Part shown: one piece after another, positions 1 to 9,200 of the stretch | Layout of the letters: every line of letters starts with the position of its first letter | Position numbering within the stretch: the first letter of the stretch is position 1 | Assembly (NCBI GenBank): GCA_002436765.1 | Contig: DJNI01000032.1 | Location: 53,831-89,038 of the forward strand | Length of the DNA: 35,208 nucleotides | From: Clostridiales bacterium UBA6468 | GTDB lineage: Bacteria > Bacillota > Clostridia > Oscillospirales > Oscillospiraceae | Direction of reading: 5' to 3' | Translations under genes and position numbers: made by a program | The notes under the pieces: generated by a model | What the model was told of the DNA's origin: nothing | What the model saw: only the letters and a program-made list of their open reading frames with translations | Databases searched by the model: none

Positions 1-901
1 AGCTGCCGCTCTTCTGGATGATATCCAGCTGAACCGCCAGGTCTACCAGCTCGCCCCACTTGGAAATGCCCTTGCCGTAGAGGATCTCAAACACGGCCTC
101 CCGGAAGGGGGGCGCGACCTTGTTCTTGACCACCTTGACCCGGGTCTTGTTGCCGATGACATTGCTGCCCTCTTTGATGGACTCGACGCGGCGCACGTCC
201 AGACGGACGGAGGAATAGAATTTCAGTGCATTGCCGCCGGTGGTGGTCTCCGGGTTGCCGTACATCACGCCGATCTTCATACGCAGCTGGTTGATGAAAA
301 TGACCACGCAGTTGGTCTTGGCGATGGTACCTGCCAGCTTCCGCAGCGCCTGAGACATCAGCCGCGCCTGAAGGCCGACAAAGGTGTCACCCATTTCGCC
401 CTCGATTTCCTGCTTGGGAACCAGTGCGGCCACGGAGTCCACGACCACCGCGTCCACCGCGCCGGAGCGAACCAGCGCGTCGGTGATTTCCAGCGCCTGC
501 TCGCCGGTATCCGGCTGGGATACCAGCAGATTGTCCGTATCCACGCCCAGCGCGGCGGCATACACCGGGTCAAGGGCGTGCTCCGCGTCCACGAAGGCCA
601 CCTCGCCGCCCCGCTTCTGGGCTTCCGCCAGAATGTGCAGCGCCAGGGTGGTCTTACCGGAGGACTCGGGGCCGTAAATCTCAATGATCCTGCCCTTGGG
701 CACACCGCCGATGCCCAGCGCCGCATCCAGCGCCAGAGAGCCGGTGGGGATGGCCTCCACGTTCATCTCCGGGCGGTCGCCGAGGCGCATGACCGTACCC
801 TTGCCGAAGTTCTTGTCGATCTGGGCAAGAGCCGTCTGCAATGCCTTTTTCTTGTCCGACGCGGGGGCGGGGGCTTCATAAACCGTTTTCTTTGTAGCCA
901 T
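1..901 (-). CDS. recA: RecA recombinase, C-terminus cut by window edge
   Basis: RecA binds single-stranded DNA, drives ATP-dependent homologous strand exchange and stimulates LexA self-cleavage in the SOS response. Translating the minus strand from the ATG at 899-901 gives about 300 codons of uninterrupted RecA. The visible motifs are the Walker A loop GPESSGKTT, the Walker B region DAVVVDSVAAL, the loop L1 region QEIEGEMGD and the loop L2 region with NPETTTGGNALKF. The family is usually about 350 residues, so roughly the last 50 lie outside the window. The start follows AGGAAGGAAG with 7 nt spacing and lies 2 nt after the prmC stop, so recA looks translationally and transcriptionally linked to prmC and the DUF1385 gene. 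I see no promoter or Clostridia/Bacillus-type LexA box (CGAAC-N4-GTTCG) directly upstream. Identity is certain; regulation is inferred. Confidence 0.97.
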   Translation of the reverse strand, partial: MATKKTVYEAPAPASDKKKALQTALAQIDKNFGKGTVMRLGDRPEMNVEAIPTGSLALDAALGIGGVPKGRIIEIYGPESSGKTTLALHILAEAQKRGGEVAFVDAEHALDPVYAAALGVDTDNLLVSQPDTGEQALEITDALVRSGAVDAVVVDSVAALVPKQEIEGEMGDTFVGLQARLMSQALRKLAGTIAKTNCVVIFINQLRMKIGVMYGNPETTTGGNALKFYSSVRLDVRRVESIKEGSNVIGNKTRVKVVKNKVAPPFREAVFEILYGKGISKWGELVDLAVQLDIIQKSGS

Positions 902-903
902 AA

Positions 904-1779
904 TCAATCTTCCTTCCTGCCGTACTGGGCAAGCACGGCGCGTTCTCTGTCATTATAATCTCTGGTTCGTTCCAGAATGGTATACCCATTTTCTTCCAGG
1001 ATCCGGCACACATCGTCTCCCTGTCCCATGCCGAACTCGAAGCAGACAAATCCGCCTTTTTTCAGTGCGGGCGTGTAGTTCTCCACGATGGCACGGTAGA
1101 AGATAAGACCGTCCTCCCCGCCGTAAAGCGCCATTGCCGGCTCAAAGCCCCTGACGCTGTGGGGAAGCGCCTGCATTTCCGCCCCGGTAACGTAGGGCGG
1201 ATTGGAGACGATCATATCGTATTTCCCCAGAAATGCCGGGGCTTTCTTCGTGGCGTCCGCCTGGACGCACCGCACCCGCCCGCCGAGACGGTTCAGGCCG
1301 GTGTTCTCCTTGGCGATGGCCAGGGCTTCCATGCTCAAATCTGCCAGCGTTACCTTCGCGTCCTTGACCCGGCTGGCAATGGCAAGGCCGATGCAGCCGG
1401 AGCCGCAGCACAAGTCCAGGATTCGGGGATCCTGCTCCAGAAACAGTGCCTTGCGGATGGCAAGCTCGGCCACGGCGCAGGTGTCGTCCCGGGGAATCAG
1501 CACATCCGGCGTCACCCGAAGGGGCAGGCCGTAAAACTCCCACTCCCCCAGCACATAGGCCAGCGGCTCCCCGTCCAGCAGCCGCCGGACGGCGCGGCTC
1601 ATATCCCGGCAGACCTGCTCCGACGCGTACAGGTCACGGTCTGCCAGAATGCCTTCCGGACTTTTCCCGGAAAAATGGCACAGCAGCTGCCGCGCCATCA
1701 TCCCCGCCGTCTGGGCGTCCTCGGTTTCCAGCAGCGCATGGCGGGTGTCCAGATACAGCTGGCCGTATTGCTTCACCAA
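904..1779 (-). CDS. prmC: PrmC, release factor glutamine methyltransferase
   Basis: PrmC uses S-adenosylmethionine to N5-methylate the Gln of the GGQ motif in release factors RF1 and RF2. The protein has an N-terminal helical domain and a Rossmann methyltransferase domain with the motif I region ILDLCCGSGCIGLAIA and the diagnostic catalytic NPPYV motif. A longer frame is open upstream to 1932, but the extra N-terminus runs inside the DUF1385 gene and resembles no PrmC. The preferred start is TTG at 1777-1779, about 10 nt after a GGAGG, giving 291 residues, which is normal for the family; GTG at 1774-1776 is the alternative. With the TTG start the gene overlaps the DUF1385 gene by 7 nt, and its stop lies 2 nt before the recA start. 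DUF1385 followed by prmC is a common Clostridia arrangement. Confidence 0.93.
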   Translation of the reverse strand: MVKQYGQLYLDTRHALLETEDAQTAGMMARQLLCHFSGKSPEGILADRDLYASEQVCRDMSRAVRRLLDGEPLAYVLGEWEFYGLPLRVTPDVLIPRDDTCAVAELAIRKALFLEQDPRILDLCCGSGCIGLAIASRVKDAKVTLADLSMEALAIAKENTGLNRLGGRVRCVQADATKKAPAFLGKYDMIVSNPPYVTGAEMQALPHSVRGFEPAMALYGGEDGLIFYRAIVENYTPALKKGGFVCFEFGMGQGDDVCRILEENGYTILERTRDYNDRERAVLAQYGRKED

Positions 1780-2771
1780 CGGTCCGTACCCTCCTTCTCC
1801 GGCAGCACGGCCTGTACCGCCGCAATGCCCACCTCGATCATGGAGTCGTCCGGCTCGTTGGTGGTGAAATGCTGCATCCACATGCCCGGCGCGGAAAGCG
1901 CCCGCGTAAAAGCGTTGTCGTTTCTTCCGCACCAGCGGTTGATCTCATAGGTGATGCCCACCACCACCGGCAACAGCAGCAGCTTGAAGGCGATCATCAG
2001 CATCCGGTAGCCAAAGGTGCCGCGAATGGCGTTCAGTCCGGGGAAAACCGCCAGCAGCGCCGACGACGCAATGGAGAACACCAGGATGGAGATCACCATG
2101 ACCACCAGCAGGAAGCTGGTGCCGCACCGGGGGTGCAGCCGGGTCATTTTGCGCACGTTCTCCACCGTCAGGGGAAGTTTTGCCTCATAGCACCGGATGG
2201 TCTTATGCTCCGCGCCGTGGTAGGAAAACACCCGCTTCATGTCCGGCATCCGGGATATCAGGATCATATAGGCTATGAAGATCACCATGCGGATGACGCC
2301 CTCCACCAGATTCAGAAGCAGCGTGCTGGTAATGACTTTATCAAAAAATCCGCCGATGACCATGGGCAGCAGGAAAAACAGGCCGATGGAAAGCAGCAGC
2401 CCCATGGCCACGGCAATGCCCACGATGGCCTTCTGGAAGGCTTCGCTTCCCAGCTTCTTTTCCAGCCACTTGTCAAATTTGGACGGCTCCTCCTGCATTT
2501 CGTCGGGTGCCAGGTCGGCAGACCTTAGCAGCGCCTTCACGCCCACGATCTGCGCGTCGAAGAAGTTGAAAATGCCCCGGATAAACGGCCAGGTCTTCCA
2601 GGAGCCGGGCGGGTTCAGCTTCCGGGGCGTGACCTCCACAGTCAGGCCGTCCTTGCCCCGGATGACGATGGCGTCCTTTTCAGGCCCGCGCATCATGATG
2701 CCCTCGATCAGCGCCTGACCGCCGATCATGGTCTTGAATTTTTCACAGTTTTCGGTTTCTTTGTTTGCCAT
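1773..2771 (-). CDS. DUF1385 family membrane protein
   Basis: This 332-residue protein matches the DUF1385 family, whose biochemical function is not established. Recognisable family features are the N-terminal MIGGQALIEGIMMRGP segment, the central HGAEHKTI motif and the HPRCGTSF motif. About four hydrophobic stretches (roughly residues 112-140, 150-172, 222-245 and 258-282) indicate an integral membrane protein. The ATG follows AAGGAGAAACC directly after the upstream histidine kinase stop, so it is part of the same operon. It overlaps prmC, the neighbour it often has in Clostridia. What it contributes to that neighbourhood is unknown; a link to translation or envelope assembly would be speculation. 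Confidence 0.9.
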   Translation of the reverse strand: MANKETENCEKFKTMIGGQALIEGIMMRGPEKDAIVIRGKDGLTVEVTPRKLNPPGSWKTWPFIRGIFNFFDAQIVGVKALLRSADLAPDEMQEEPSKFDKWLEKKLGSEAFQKAIVGIAVAMGLLLSIGLFFLLPMVIGGFFDKVITSTLLLNLVEGVIRMVIFIAYMILISRMPDMKRVFSYHGAEHKTIRCYEAKLPLTVENVRKMTRLHPRCGTSFLLVVMVISILVFSIASSALLAVFPGLNAIRGTFGYRMLMIAFKLLLLPVVVGITYEINRWCGRNDNAFTRALSAPGMWMQHFTTNEPDDSMIEVGIAAVQAVLPEKEGTDRW

Positions 2772-2780
2772 GGTTTCTCC

Positions 2781-4205
2781 TTAATGCTCCGCCGGAAGGC
2801 GGATGGTCACCAGCGTGCCGCCGCCCTCGGCGTTTTCCAGCGTCAGCGTGCCGCCGTGCATTTCCACGATCTCGTCGCACACCGCAAGGCCGATGCCCGT
2901 GCCCCGGACGCTGGAGCTGCCCTTGTAGAATTTCTTTTTTACCAACGGCAGCTCATCCTCCGGAATGCCGGGGCCAAAGTCCCGGATACGGACGATCACA
3001 TCCTTGCCGTCAAAAGACATGGACGCCTCGATCCGCTTGCCGGAGCCGCCGTGCTTGGCGGCGTTGTCCAGAAGATTCAGGAACACCTGCCGCATCCGCT
3101 GGGGGTCGCAGGGAATTTCCGGAATGTCCTCGTCGTTGTCCAGATAGACCAGCTGAATGCCGTCCTGCGCCAGACGGCTGCCGTACATATACACCGTGTC
3201 CTCGAATTCCCCCCGGATGTCCGTCATTTCCACGGCCAGGGTCATGCGGCCGTCCTGCATCCGGGTGAAATCCAGCAAGTCCATGACCATTTCCGTCAGG
3301 CGCTTGGCCTCGCTGGAAATGATCTTCATGCCCTGCCGGGTGTCATCGTTCAGATCGTCCCCCGCCAGCAGCGTCTCGCTCCATCCGTTGATGACGGTCA
3401 GGGGCGTGCGCAGCTCATGAGACAGCTGGGAGATGAACTCCGCCTGCATTTTTTCGTTCTGGGCAATTTTCGTGGACATTTCGTTGATGGTGTCCGCCAG
3501 GTCGCCGATCTCGTCCTTGAAGGGGGTCTGAATCTGGACGCCGTAGCTTCCGGAGGCAATTCTCTGGGCTTTTTCCGTGATCTCCGCCACGGGATTTAAG
3601 ATGGAACGGATGCAGTAGCTGCTGCTGATCAGCACCACCGCAAGAACCACCGCCAGCACAAAGCAACAGAGCAGTCCCATCAGAACGATCTGCCTGTCCA
3701 CCAGCCGGACGGAGGTCACGTAGCGCAGCACGCCGATGACCTCGCCGTTGGAGTAGATCATGGGACAGGAAACAGCCATGATCCGCTCCCCGGTGCCCGG
3801 ATCCCGGCCGATATAGGAGCTTTTGTCCCGGATGCTGATGGCTTCCCAGATCTCCGGCGTGCTGGGAGACGGCCCCGCCCAGGGGCCATAGGAGGACGCC
3901 ACAAGGCTTCCCTGATTGTTGATGAATTGCAGCTCAATTTTGCCCTTGTCCTCAAAGGTCTGAGCATAGGTGATGCAGGACTGGTAGTAGTCGCCGTAGT
4001 CCTGATTGATATAGTCGGCAAAAAAATCCGTAGTGGTTTTCGCCCGGTTTTCCATGTCAGACTGCATGTTGGAGTAGTAGTAGGTGGCGTAGGACGCCGT
4101 TACCGCCATCACGCACACCAGCCCCAGGGCGAAAACAACGCCGACGGTGTTCAGCAGCCAGCGTTTTCGCAGGCCACCCGTCTTTTTCATGGACTTCATG
4201 TTCAT
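2781..4205 (-). CDS. Membrane sensor histidine kinase
   Basis: This is the 474-residue sensor partner of the response regulator just upstream. A transmembrane helix at about 19-42 and another at about 173-195 enclose an extracytoplasmic sensor of roughly 130 residues that looks like a Cache/PAS-type fold. A HAMP linker follows (about 196-248), then the HisKA domain with phospho-acceptor H263 in SHELRTPLT. The ATPase domain has an N box NLLDNAAKH (377-385), G1 DFGPGIP (409-415) and G2 GTGIGLA (435-441), so the catalytic core appears intact. The first ATG lies 6 nt after the regulator stop; in-frame ATGs a few codons later are possible starts. The upstream lipoprotein in the same operon could be an accessory to the sensor. 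The signal is not known. Confidence 0.93.
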   Translation of the reverse strand: MNMKSMKKTGGLRKRWLLNTVGVVFALGLVCVMAVTASYATYYYSNMQSDMENRAKTTTDFFADYINQDYGDYYQSCITYAQTFEDKGKIELQFINNQGSLVASSYGPWAGPSPSTPEIWEAISIRDKSSYIGRDPGTGERIMAVSCPMIYSNGEVIGVLRYVTSVRLVDRQIVLMGLLCCFVLAVVLAVVLISSSYCIRSILNPVAEITEKAQRIASGSYGVQIQTPFKDEIGDLADTINEMSTKIAQNEKMQAEFISQLSHELRTPLTVINGWSETLLAGDDLNDDTRQGMKIISSEAKRLTEMVMDLLDFTRMQDGRMTLAVEMTDIRGEFEDTVYMYGSRLAQDGIQLVYLDNDEDIPEIPCDPQRMRQVFLNLLDNAAKHGGSGKRIEASMSFDGKDVIVRIRDFGPGIPEDELPLVKKKFYKGSSSVRGTGIGLAVCDEIVEMHGGTLTLENAEGGGTLVTIRLPAEH

Positions 4206-4211
4206 CCCGGG

Positions 4212-4901
4212 TTAGGCGCCCCACTTATAGCCCAGACCCCAGACCGTGGTGATATAGGTGGGATTGGAGGTATCGTCCTCGATTTTCAGGCGGAGACGTC
4301 GGATGTTCACATCCACGATCTTCAGCTCGCCCTCGTAATCCCGTCCCCAAACGGCGGAGAGAATGTCCTCCCGGGACAGGGCTCTGCCCGGATTCTGCAT
4401 GAACAGCTTCAGAATTGCGTACTCCACCTGGGTCAGGCGGATGCGGTTCCCGTTCTTTTCCAGGGTGTGGTTGCGGGTGTTCATCACGAAGGGTCCCTGG
4501 GTCAGCAGCTCGGAGCTGGCGGAGCTGTCGCCGCCGATACGGCGGTACAGCGCGTCGATACGGGCGGTCAGCTCGGCGGGAGAAAAGGGCTTGGTGACAT
4601 AGTCGTCCGCGCCGGTCATCAGTCCGGTGACCTTGTCCATTTCCTGGGTGCGGGCGGTGAGCATGATAATGCCCATCTGCTTATTTGTGGCGCGGATGCG
4701 GCGGCAGACCTCGAAGCCGTCCATATCTCCCGGCACCATGATATCCAGAATGGCGACGCCGATGTCCGGGGTCTGGGCGATGGCGTCCAGCGCCTCCTGA
4801 CCGTTCCCCGCCTCGATGGCGTCGTACCCCGCCCGCTTCAGGTTAATGACCACAAAGCTTCGGATATTCAGTTCATCTTCCATAATCAATACTTTTTTCA
4901 T
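4212..4901 (-). CDS. OmpR/PhoB-family response regulator
   Basis: This 229-residue regulator has an N-terminal receiver domain with acidic pocket E8/D9, phospho-acceptor D53 (AILDIMVPG) and conserved K104 (YVTKPFSP). A C-terminal winged-helix domain follows (about 135-228), with the recognition region DVNIRRLRLKIE and the ending TVWGLGYKW typical of OmpR/PhoB proteins. It starts 10 nt after the upstream lipoprotein stop behind a GAGGGG ribosome binding site and ends 6 nt before the histidine kinase. The three genes therefore form a lipoprotein, regulator, kinase operon. Its target genes cannot be read from the sequence. The family assignment is secure; the specific name is not. Confidence 0.95.
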   Translation of the reverse strand: MKKVLIMEDELNIRSFVVINLKRAGYDAIEAGNGQEALDAIAQTPDIGVAILDIMVPGDMDGFEVCRRIRATNKQMGIIMLTARTQEMDKVTGLMTGADDYVTKPFSPAELTARIDALYRRIGGDSSASSELLTQGPFVMNTRNHTLEKNGNRIRLTQVEYAILKLFMQNPGRALSREDILSAVWGRDYEGELKIVDVNIRRLRLKIEDDTSNPTYITTVWGLGYKWGA

Positions 4902-4911
4902 ATGACACCCC

Positions 4912-6237
4912 TCAAGTCTCTCCCGTTTTCCAATCCTGCTGAATCAGATGGAAGCTGTTGATAAGTTGATTCTCTGTAATGCCAAATTCCGCCGCATTGG
5001 CTTCCAGCTTCGCGGCGTAGACCACGCCCTCCGCACGATAGAAGGCAAACCGGCCGTCCACCGTGGCTTCTTCCTCCCGGCTCCCGCCGGTAAGGGCGTA
5101 AATGGAGAATACGGCGGAGGCCTCCCGGTAGTCCTCGTCCCATACATAGAACGTATACCGACCGCCGTCCTGATCCACCGACACCCGCGGCGCCCAGCTG
5201 CTCGCCAGCTGCATGTACCAGCCGCCTAAGTAATTGTGGAAGGTAAAGAGCTTGTCCATTTCCCTGCCCTCTAAGTCCATGGCAAACCAACGGATCAGGA
5301 ACTTCTGCTTGCCCTCCTGCGCCGCAGAAACCCGCTTCATGGTGATCAGGCTGGGAAGCTCCATCACGCCGTCGCCGTCGATGTCCTCGGGGTACACGTA
5401 GTAATTCCGCAGGGTCTGGACACTGGTGTCCGCGTCCCGGGAATAGGAAATATTGGAAAAGCGATCGTCCCGCCATGCAAAGACGTCGGTTACGATGGCG
5501 CTGTCATTCACCGCACTGGCCACGAATACAGCCGGCGTTCCTCCCAGCAGCCGTCCCACCGTGATCCGCTTGATGTGAGACGCGTCCTCCGACACGTTGA
5601 CCTCCACCGAGCGTTCAATGCCGCCGTCCTGCACCCGATACAGCACTGCGGAGCCTGTCCCGGTTTCCGATTCACCGGGGAGAATGACCATCAGCTCGCT
5701 GCATCCGTCGTCGTCTAAGTCACAGGTAATAAATTTGGAATAGCCCACCATCATCAGCTGCTCGGCGCTGCCGCCGGAAAAGGAGTACACCGACACACTG
5801 CGCAGCACCTGGTCGCTGAGCTGCCGCCCGACCACAAGCTCGTAGCCGGGGGCGTCGTCCATCTGCACGTATTCCACCTGTTCAAAGGCGGAGCCGTTGC
5901 TCTGGATGACCTCCATCAATCGACATGTGCCGTCCTCCTCCTGCCGGAAAATCAGCACCTGCAGAGGATTTGCCGAGCTTCCCTGGGCAAAAACGATATA
6001 TTCCTCCACCCCGTCGCCGTCCAGATCGGCCATCTGCACCGTCTGCTGGTTTTCCCCGGAGACCGGCGCGGAGTAGCTCAGGCCGTACATGGCGGAATCG
6101 ATGGCGGATTGCAGGCTGTCATACTCCTTCGAGCGCTTTGGCAGCGCGTACATTTCCTCCACCGTCTGCAAGGCGCAGCCGGTCAGCAAAAGCGCCGCGA
6201 GGACGATCAGCGGAAGCAGCCATATTCGCTTTTTCAC
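4912..6237 (-). CDS. Secreted lipoprotein with three DxDxDG calcium-type loops
   Basis: I do not recognise a named family. The GTG at 6235-6237, 8 nt after GAGGAG, gives 441 residues beginning MKKRIW. A hydrophobic signal peptide ends in a lipobox LLTGC with C21 as the lipidated residue, so the protein should be anchored on the outer face of the membrane. Three loops of FG-GAP/VCBS type are spread through the chain: DLDGDGVEE (about 71-79), DLDDDGCSE (173-181) and DIDGDGVME (285-293). Each is followed by a short beta strand, which suggests a calcium-binding beta-propeller-like fold. It is the first gene after a clear promoter and directly precedes a response regulator and histidine kinase, so an extracytoplasmic ligand-binding or sensing accessory role is plausible but inferred. 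An upstream in-frame ATG at 6273 lies inside the promoter and was rejected. Confidence 0.82.
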   Translation of the reverse strand: MKKRIWLLPLIVLAALLLTGCALQTVEEMYALPKRSKEYDSLQSAIDSAMYGLSYSAPVSGENQQTVQMADLDGDGVEEYIVFAQGSSANPLQVLIFRQEEDGTCRLMEVIQSNGSAFEQVEYVQMDDAPGYELVVGRQLSDQVLRSVSVYSFSGGSAEQLMMVGYSKFITCDLDDDGCSELMVILPGESETGTGSAVLYRVQDGGIERSVEVNVSEDASHIKRITVGRLLGGTPAVFVASAVNDSAIVTDVFAWRDDRFSNISYSRDADTSVQTLRNYYVYPEDIDGDGVMELPSLITMKRVSAAQEGKQKFLIRWFAMDLEGREMDKLFTFHNYLGGWYMQLASSWAPRVSVDQDGGRYTFYVWDEDYREASAVFSIYALTGGSREEEATVDGRFAFYRAEGVVYAAKLEANAAEFGITENQLINSFHLIQQDWKTGET

Positions 6238-6261
6238 GGCATCAACTCCTCTTGATTGACT

Positions 6262-6270
6262 ATTATACCA
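6262..6270 (-). promoter_or_regulatory. Extended -10 promoter for the lipoprotein-to-recA operon
   Basis: On the minus strand the sequence reads TGGTATAAT: a consensus -10 (6262-6267) with an extended TGn element (6268-6270). The -35 position holds only TTTTCT, so recognition would rest on the extended -10. It lies about 25 nt upstream of the GTG start at 6237 and just after the dnaE stop. No other promoter is apparent before recA. Confidence 0.7.
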
Positions 6271-6291
6271 CAATATGTTCTAAAAGAAAAG

Positions 6292-9200
6292 CTATTTCAG
6301 CACAACATTTGCTTCTCCGAGCACATTTTTCAGCTCAGTGAGCATACTTTCCCGGATACAGCACTGCGTGCCCCTGCGCCGGCCGGTGTCCGCAAAGAAC
6401 AGCACCGCCTTGCTGTCGCCGGGGAACATATTCAGGATGCACCGGATCTTGGGATAGAGCGTCCCTTCCTCCCCGGGAAGCCGGAGATACAGCGTGCCGC
6501 TCTTATTCACATTCCGGGGCTGCTCCGGCGGCGCGCTGCCGTCGGCATAGTCCGAAATGGGGCGGGCACGGTTAATGACGATCTGCGGCTCCTTATCGTC
6601 CCGGAGGGAGAGCCGTCCGGTGATGACCACGGCGCTGTTTTCCCGGAGGTAGCCGCCGTACTGATCCAGCACATTGGAAAACGCCAGCATCTCCATAGAT
6701 GCCGTATCGTCCTCTACCGTGACATAGGCCATCATGGAATTGTTCCGGGTGGTCTTCATTTTCACGGTCTGGACAATGCCCGCCACGCTGACGATCTGGT
6801 CGTCCTGAAAGCCGCTATCCTCCTCCATGAGACTGCCGATGTGGACAACGTGGGTGTTGCGCAGGTAAGGCCGGTAATCGTCCATGGGATGGCCGGAAAT
6901 GTAGATGCCGGTGGTCTCCTTCTCCATGGAGAGAAGCTCCCCCTTGTCAAGCTCCTTGAGCTTGGGAATCGGCACCTTGCCCGCCTCGTCGTCCTCGTCC
7001 AGCATGGCGAACAGTCCCATCTGCCCCTCCAGATTCTTCTTCCGGGAGGCGGACACGCTGTCCATCATCTGGTCGTACACTGCCAAAAGCTCGCTGCGGT
7101 GATGACCGAAGCAGTCCATGGCGCCGCATTTGATGAAGTTTTCCACGGCGCGCTTGTTCAGCTCGCCCTCCCCCATCCGTTCCAGGAAATCTTCCAATGA
7201 GCGGAACGCGCCGCCCTCTGCCCGTTTTGCCGCCATGGCGCGGATGAGCCCCCGGCCGACGTTCTTCACCGCGCCGAGACCGAAGCGGATGGCGTCGCCC
7301 TCGACGGTGAAGTAATCCTGGGAATGGTTGATGTCCGGGGGCAGAACCGGAATTCCCAGCTCCCGGCACTCGGCGATATAACCGGAAATTTTGGTGGCGG
7401 AGTCCAGAACGGAGGTCATCAGCGCCGCCATGTACTGCCTGGGATAATGGCACTTGAGGTAGGCCGTCTGGTAAGCGACCACGGCGTAGCACACCGCGTG
7501 GGCCTTATTAAAGGCGTAGTTGGCGAAATCCACGATCTCGTCGTAAATCGACTGCGCCGCCGCTTCCGGCACGCCCCGGGCGATACAGCCGTCGATTTTC
7601 TGTTCCCGGTCGCCGTAAACAAAGGTCTGCCGCTCGGCGTCAATGATCTTCTGCTTCTTCTTAGAAATCGCCCGGCGGATGTTGTCCGCCTGACCCATGG
7701 AGTAGCCGCCCAACGTCCTGAAAATTTCAATGACCTGCTCCTGATAGACGATGCAGCCGTAGGTCACCTTCAGAATCGGCTCCAGAAGGGGCGTTTTGTA
7801 GGTCACCTTTCCGGGGTTAAACTTATTTTCAACGAACTTAGGGATCGATTCCATAGGGCCGGGGCGGTAAAGCGCCACGATAGCCGTCAGATCTTCGATG
7901 GAGGTTGGCTTCATGCTGACGCACACCCCGGTCATGCCGGTGGATTCCATCTGGAAAACGCCCTGGGTCTTGCCCTCCGCCAGCATGGTGAAGGTCTCCG
8001 GGTCGTTGTCCGGTGCTTTTGCGATTTGAAAATCGGGGTCTTCCTGCCGTGCCAGCGCTTCCGCGTCCTGAATCACCGACAGGTTCCGCAGACCCAGGAA
8101 GTCCATTTTCAGCAGACCCAGCTCTTCGATGGTGGTCATGGTGTACTGGGTGACCACGGTATCGTCGTTCCGGGACAAAGGAACGTAGGTGTTGACCGGC
8201 TGCGCCGTGATCACCACGCCTGCGGCATGGGTGGACGTGTTCCGGGGCATTCCCTCCAGGCGCATGGCCGTGTCGATGAGCGTTTTTACCCGCTGGTCGC
8301 CGTCGTACATCTCCTTGAGCTTGGGAGAGATCTTCAGTGCTTCCGCCAGCGTCAGGTGCAGCGGCATGGTGGGCACCAATTTCGCCACCACGTCCGTCTC
8401 TGCGTAGGAGAAGTTCAGCGCCCGGCCAACGTCCCGGATGGCGCCCCGGGCGGCCATGGTGCCGAAGGTGACAATCTGGGCGACGTGATCCGCGCCGTAT
8501 TTCTCCATGACGTATTCCATGACCTCACCCCGGCGCTCCGGGCTGAAATCCGTATCGAAATCCGGCATACTCACCCGTTCCGGGTTGAGAAACCGCTCGA
8601 AAATGAGGTTATACTTCATGGGGTCAATTTCCGTGATGTGCATACAGTACGCCACAATGGAAGCCGCGCCGGAGCCGCGCCCCGGCCCCACGGGAATGCC
8701 GTTAACCTTGGCGTAGTGGATGAAGTCCCAGACGATGAGGTAGTAGTTTACATAACCCATGCGGCTGATGACGCCGATCTCATAGTCCAGCCGCTCCCGG
8801 TAGGCTTCCGGCGGGTCGGGATACCGCTCGGCAAAGCCCTCGGCGCACAGCTTGCGGAAATATTCCTCGTCCGTATACCCCTCCGGCACCGGGTAGGAGG
8901 GCAGGTGGTATTCATGAAAGGTAAATTCCAGATTGCACCGCTCGGCGATACGGACGGTGTTTTCAAAGGCTTCCTCACAGCCGGGGAACAGACCTTTCAT
9001 CTCCTCCTCGCTTTTGAGGTAAAATTCCTGGGTCTGGAATTTCATGCGGTTGGTGTCGTCCACGGTCTTACCGGTCTGGATGCACAGCAGGACGTCCTGC
9101 ATTTCCGCGTCCTCTTTGCGCAGATAGTGGGCGTCGTTGGTCACCACCAGCGGCAGTCCCAGCTCCCGGGCAAGGCGCTGCACCCCCTGATTCACCGGCC

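Noticed and set aside
6268..6285. Possible LexA box (GAACATATTGTG) in the promoter of the recA-containing operon
   Set aside because: Only the GAAC half-site matches; the second half does not fit GTTC, so SOS control is not supported.
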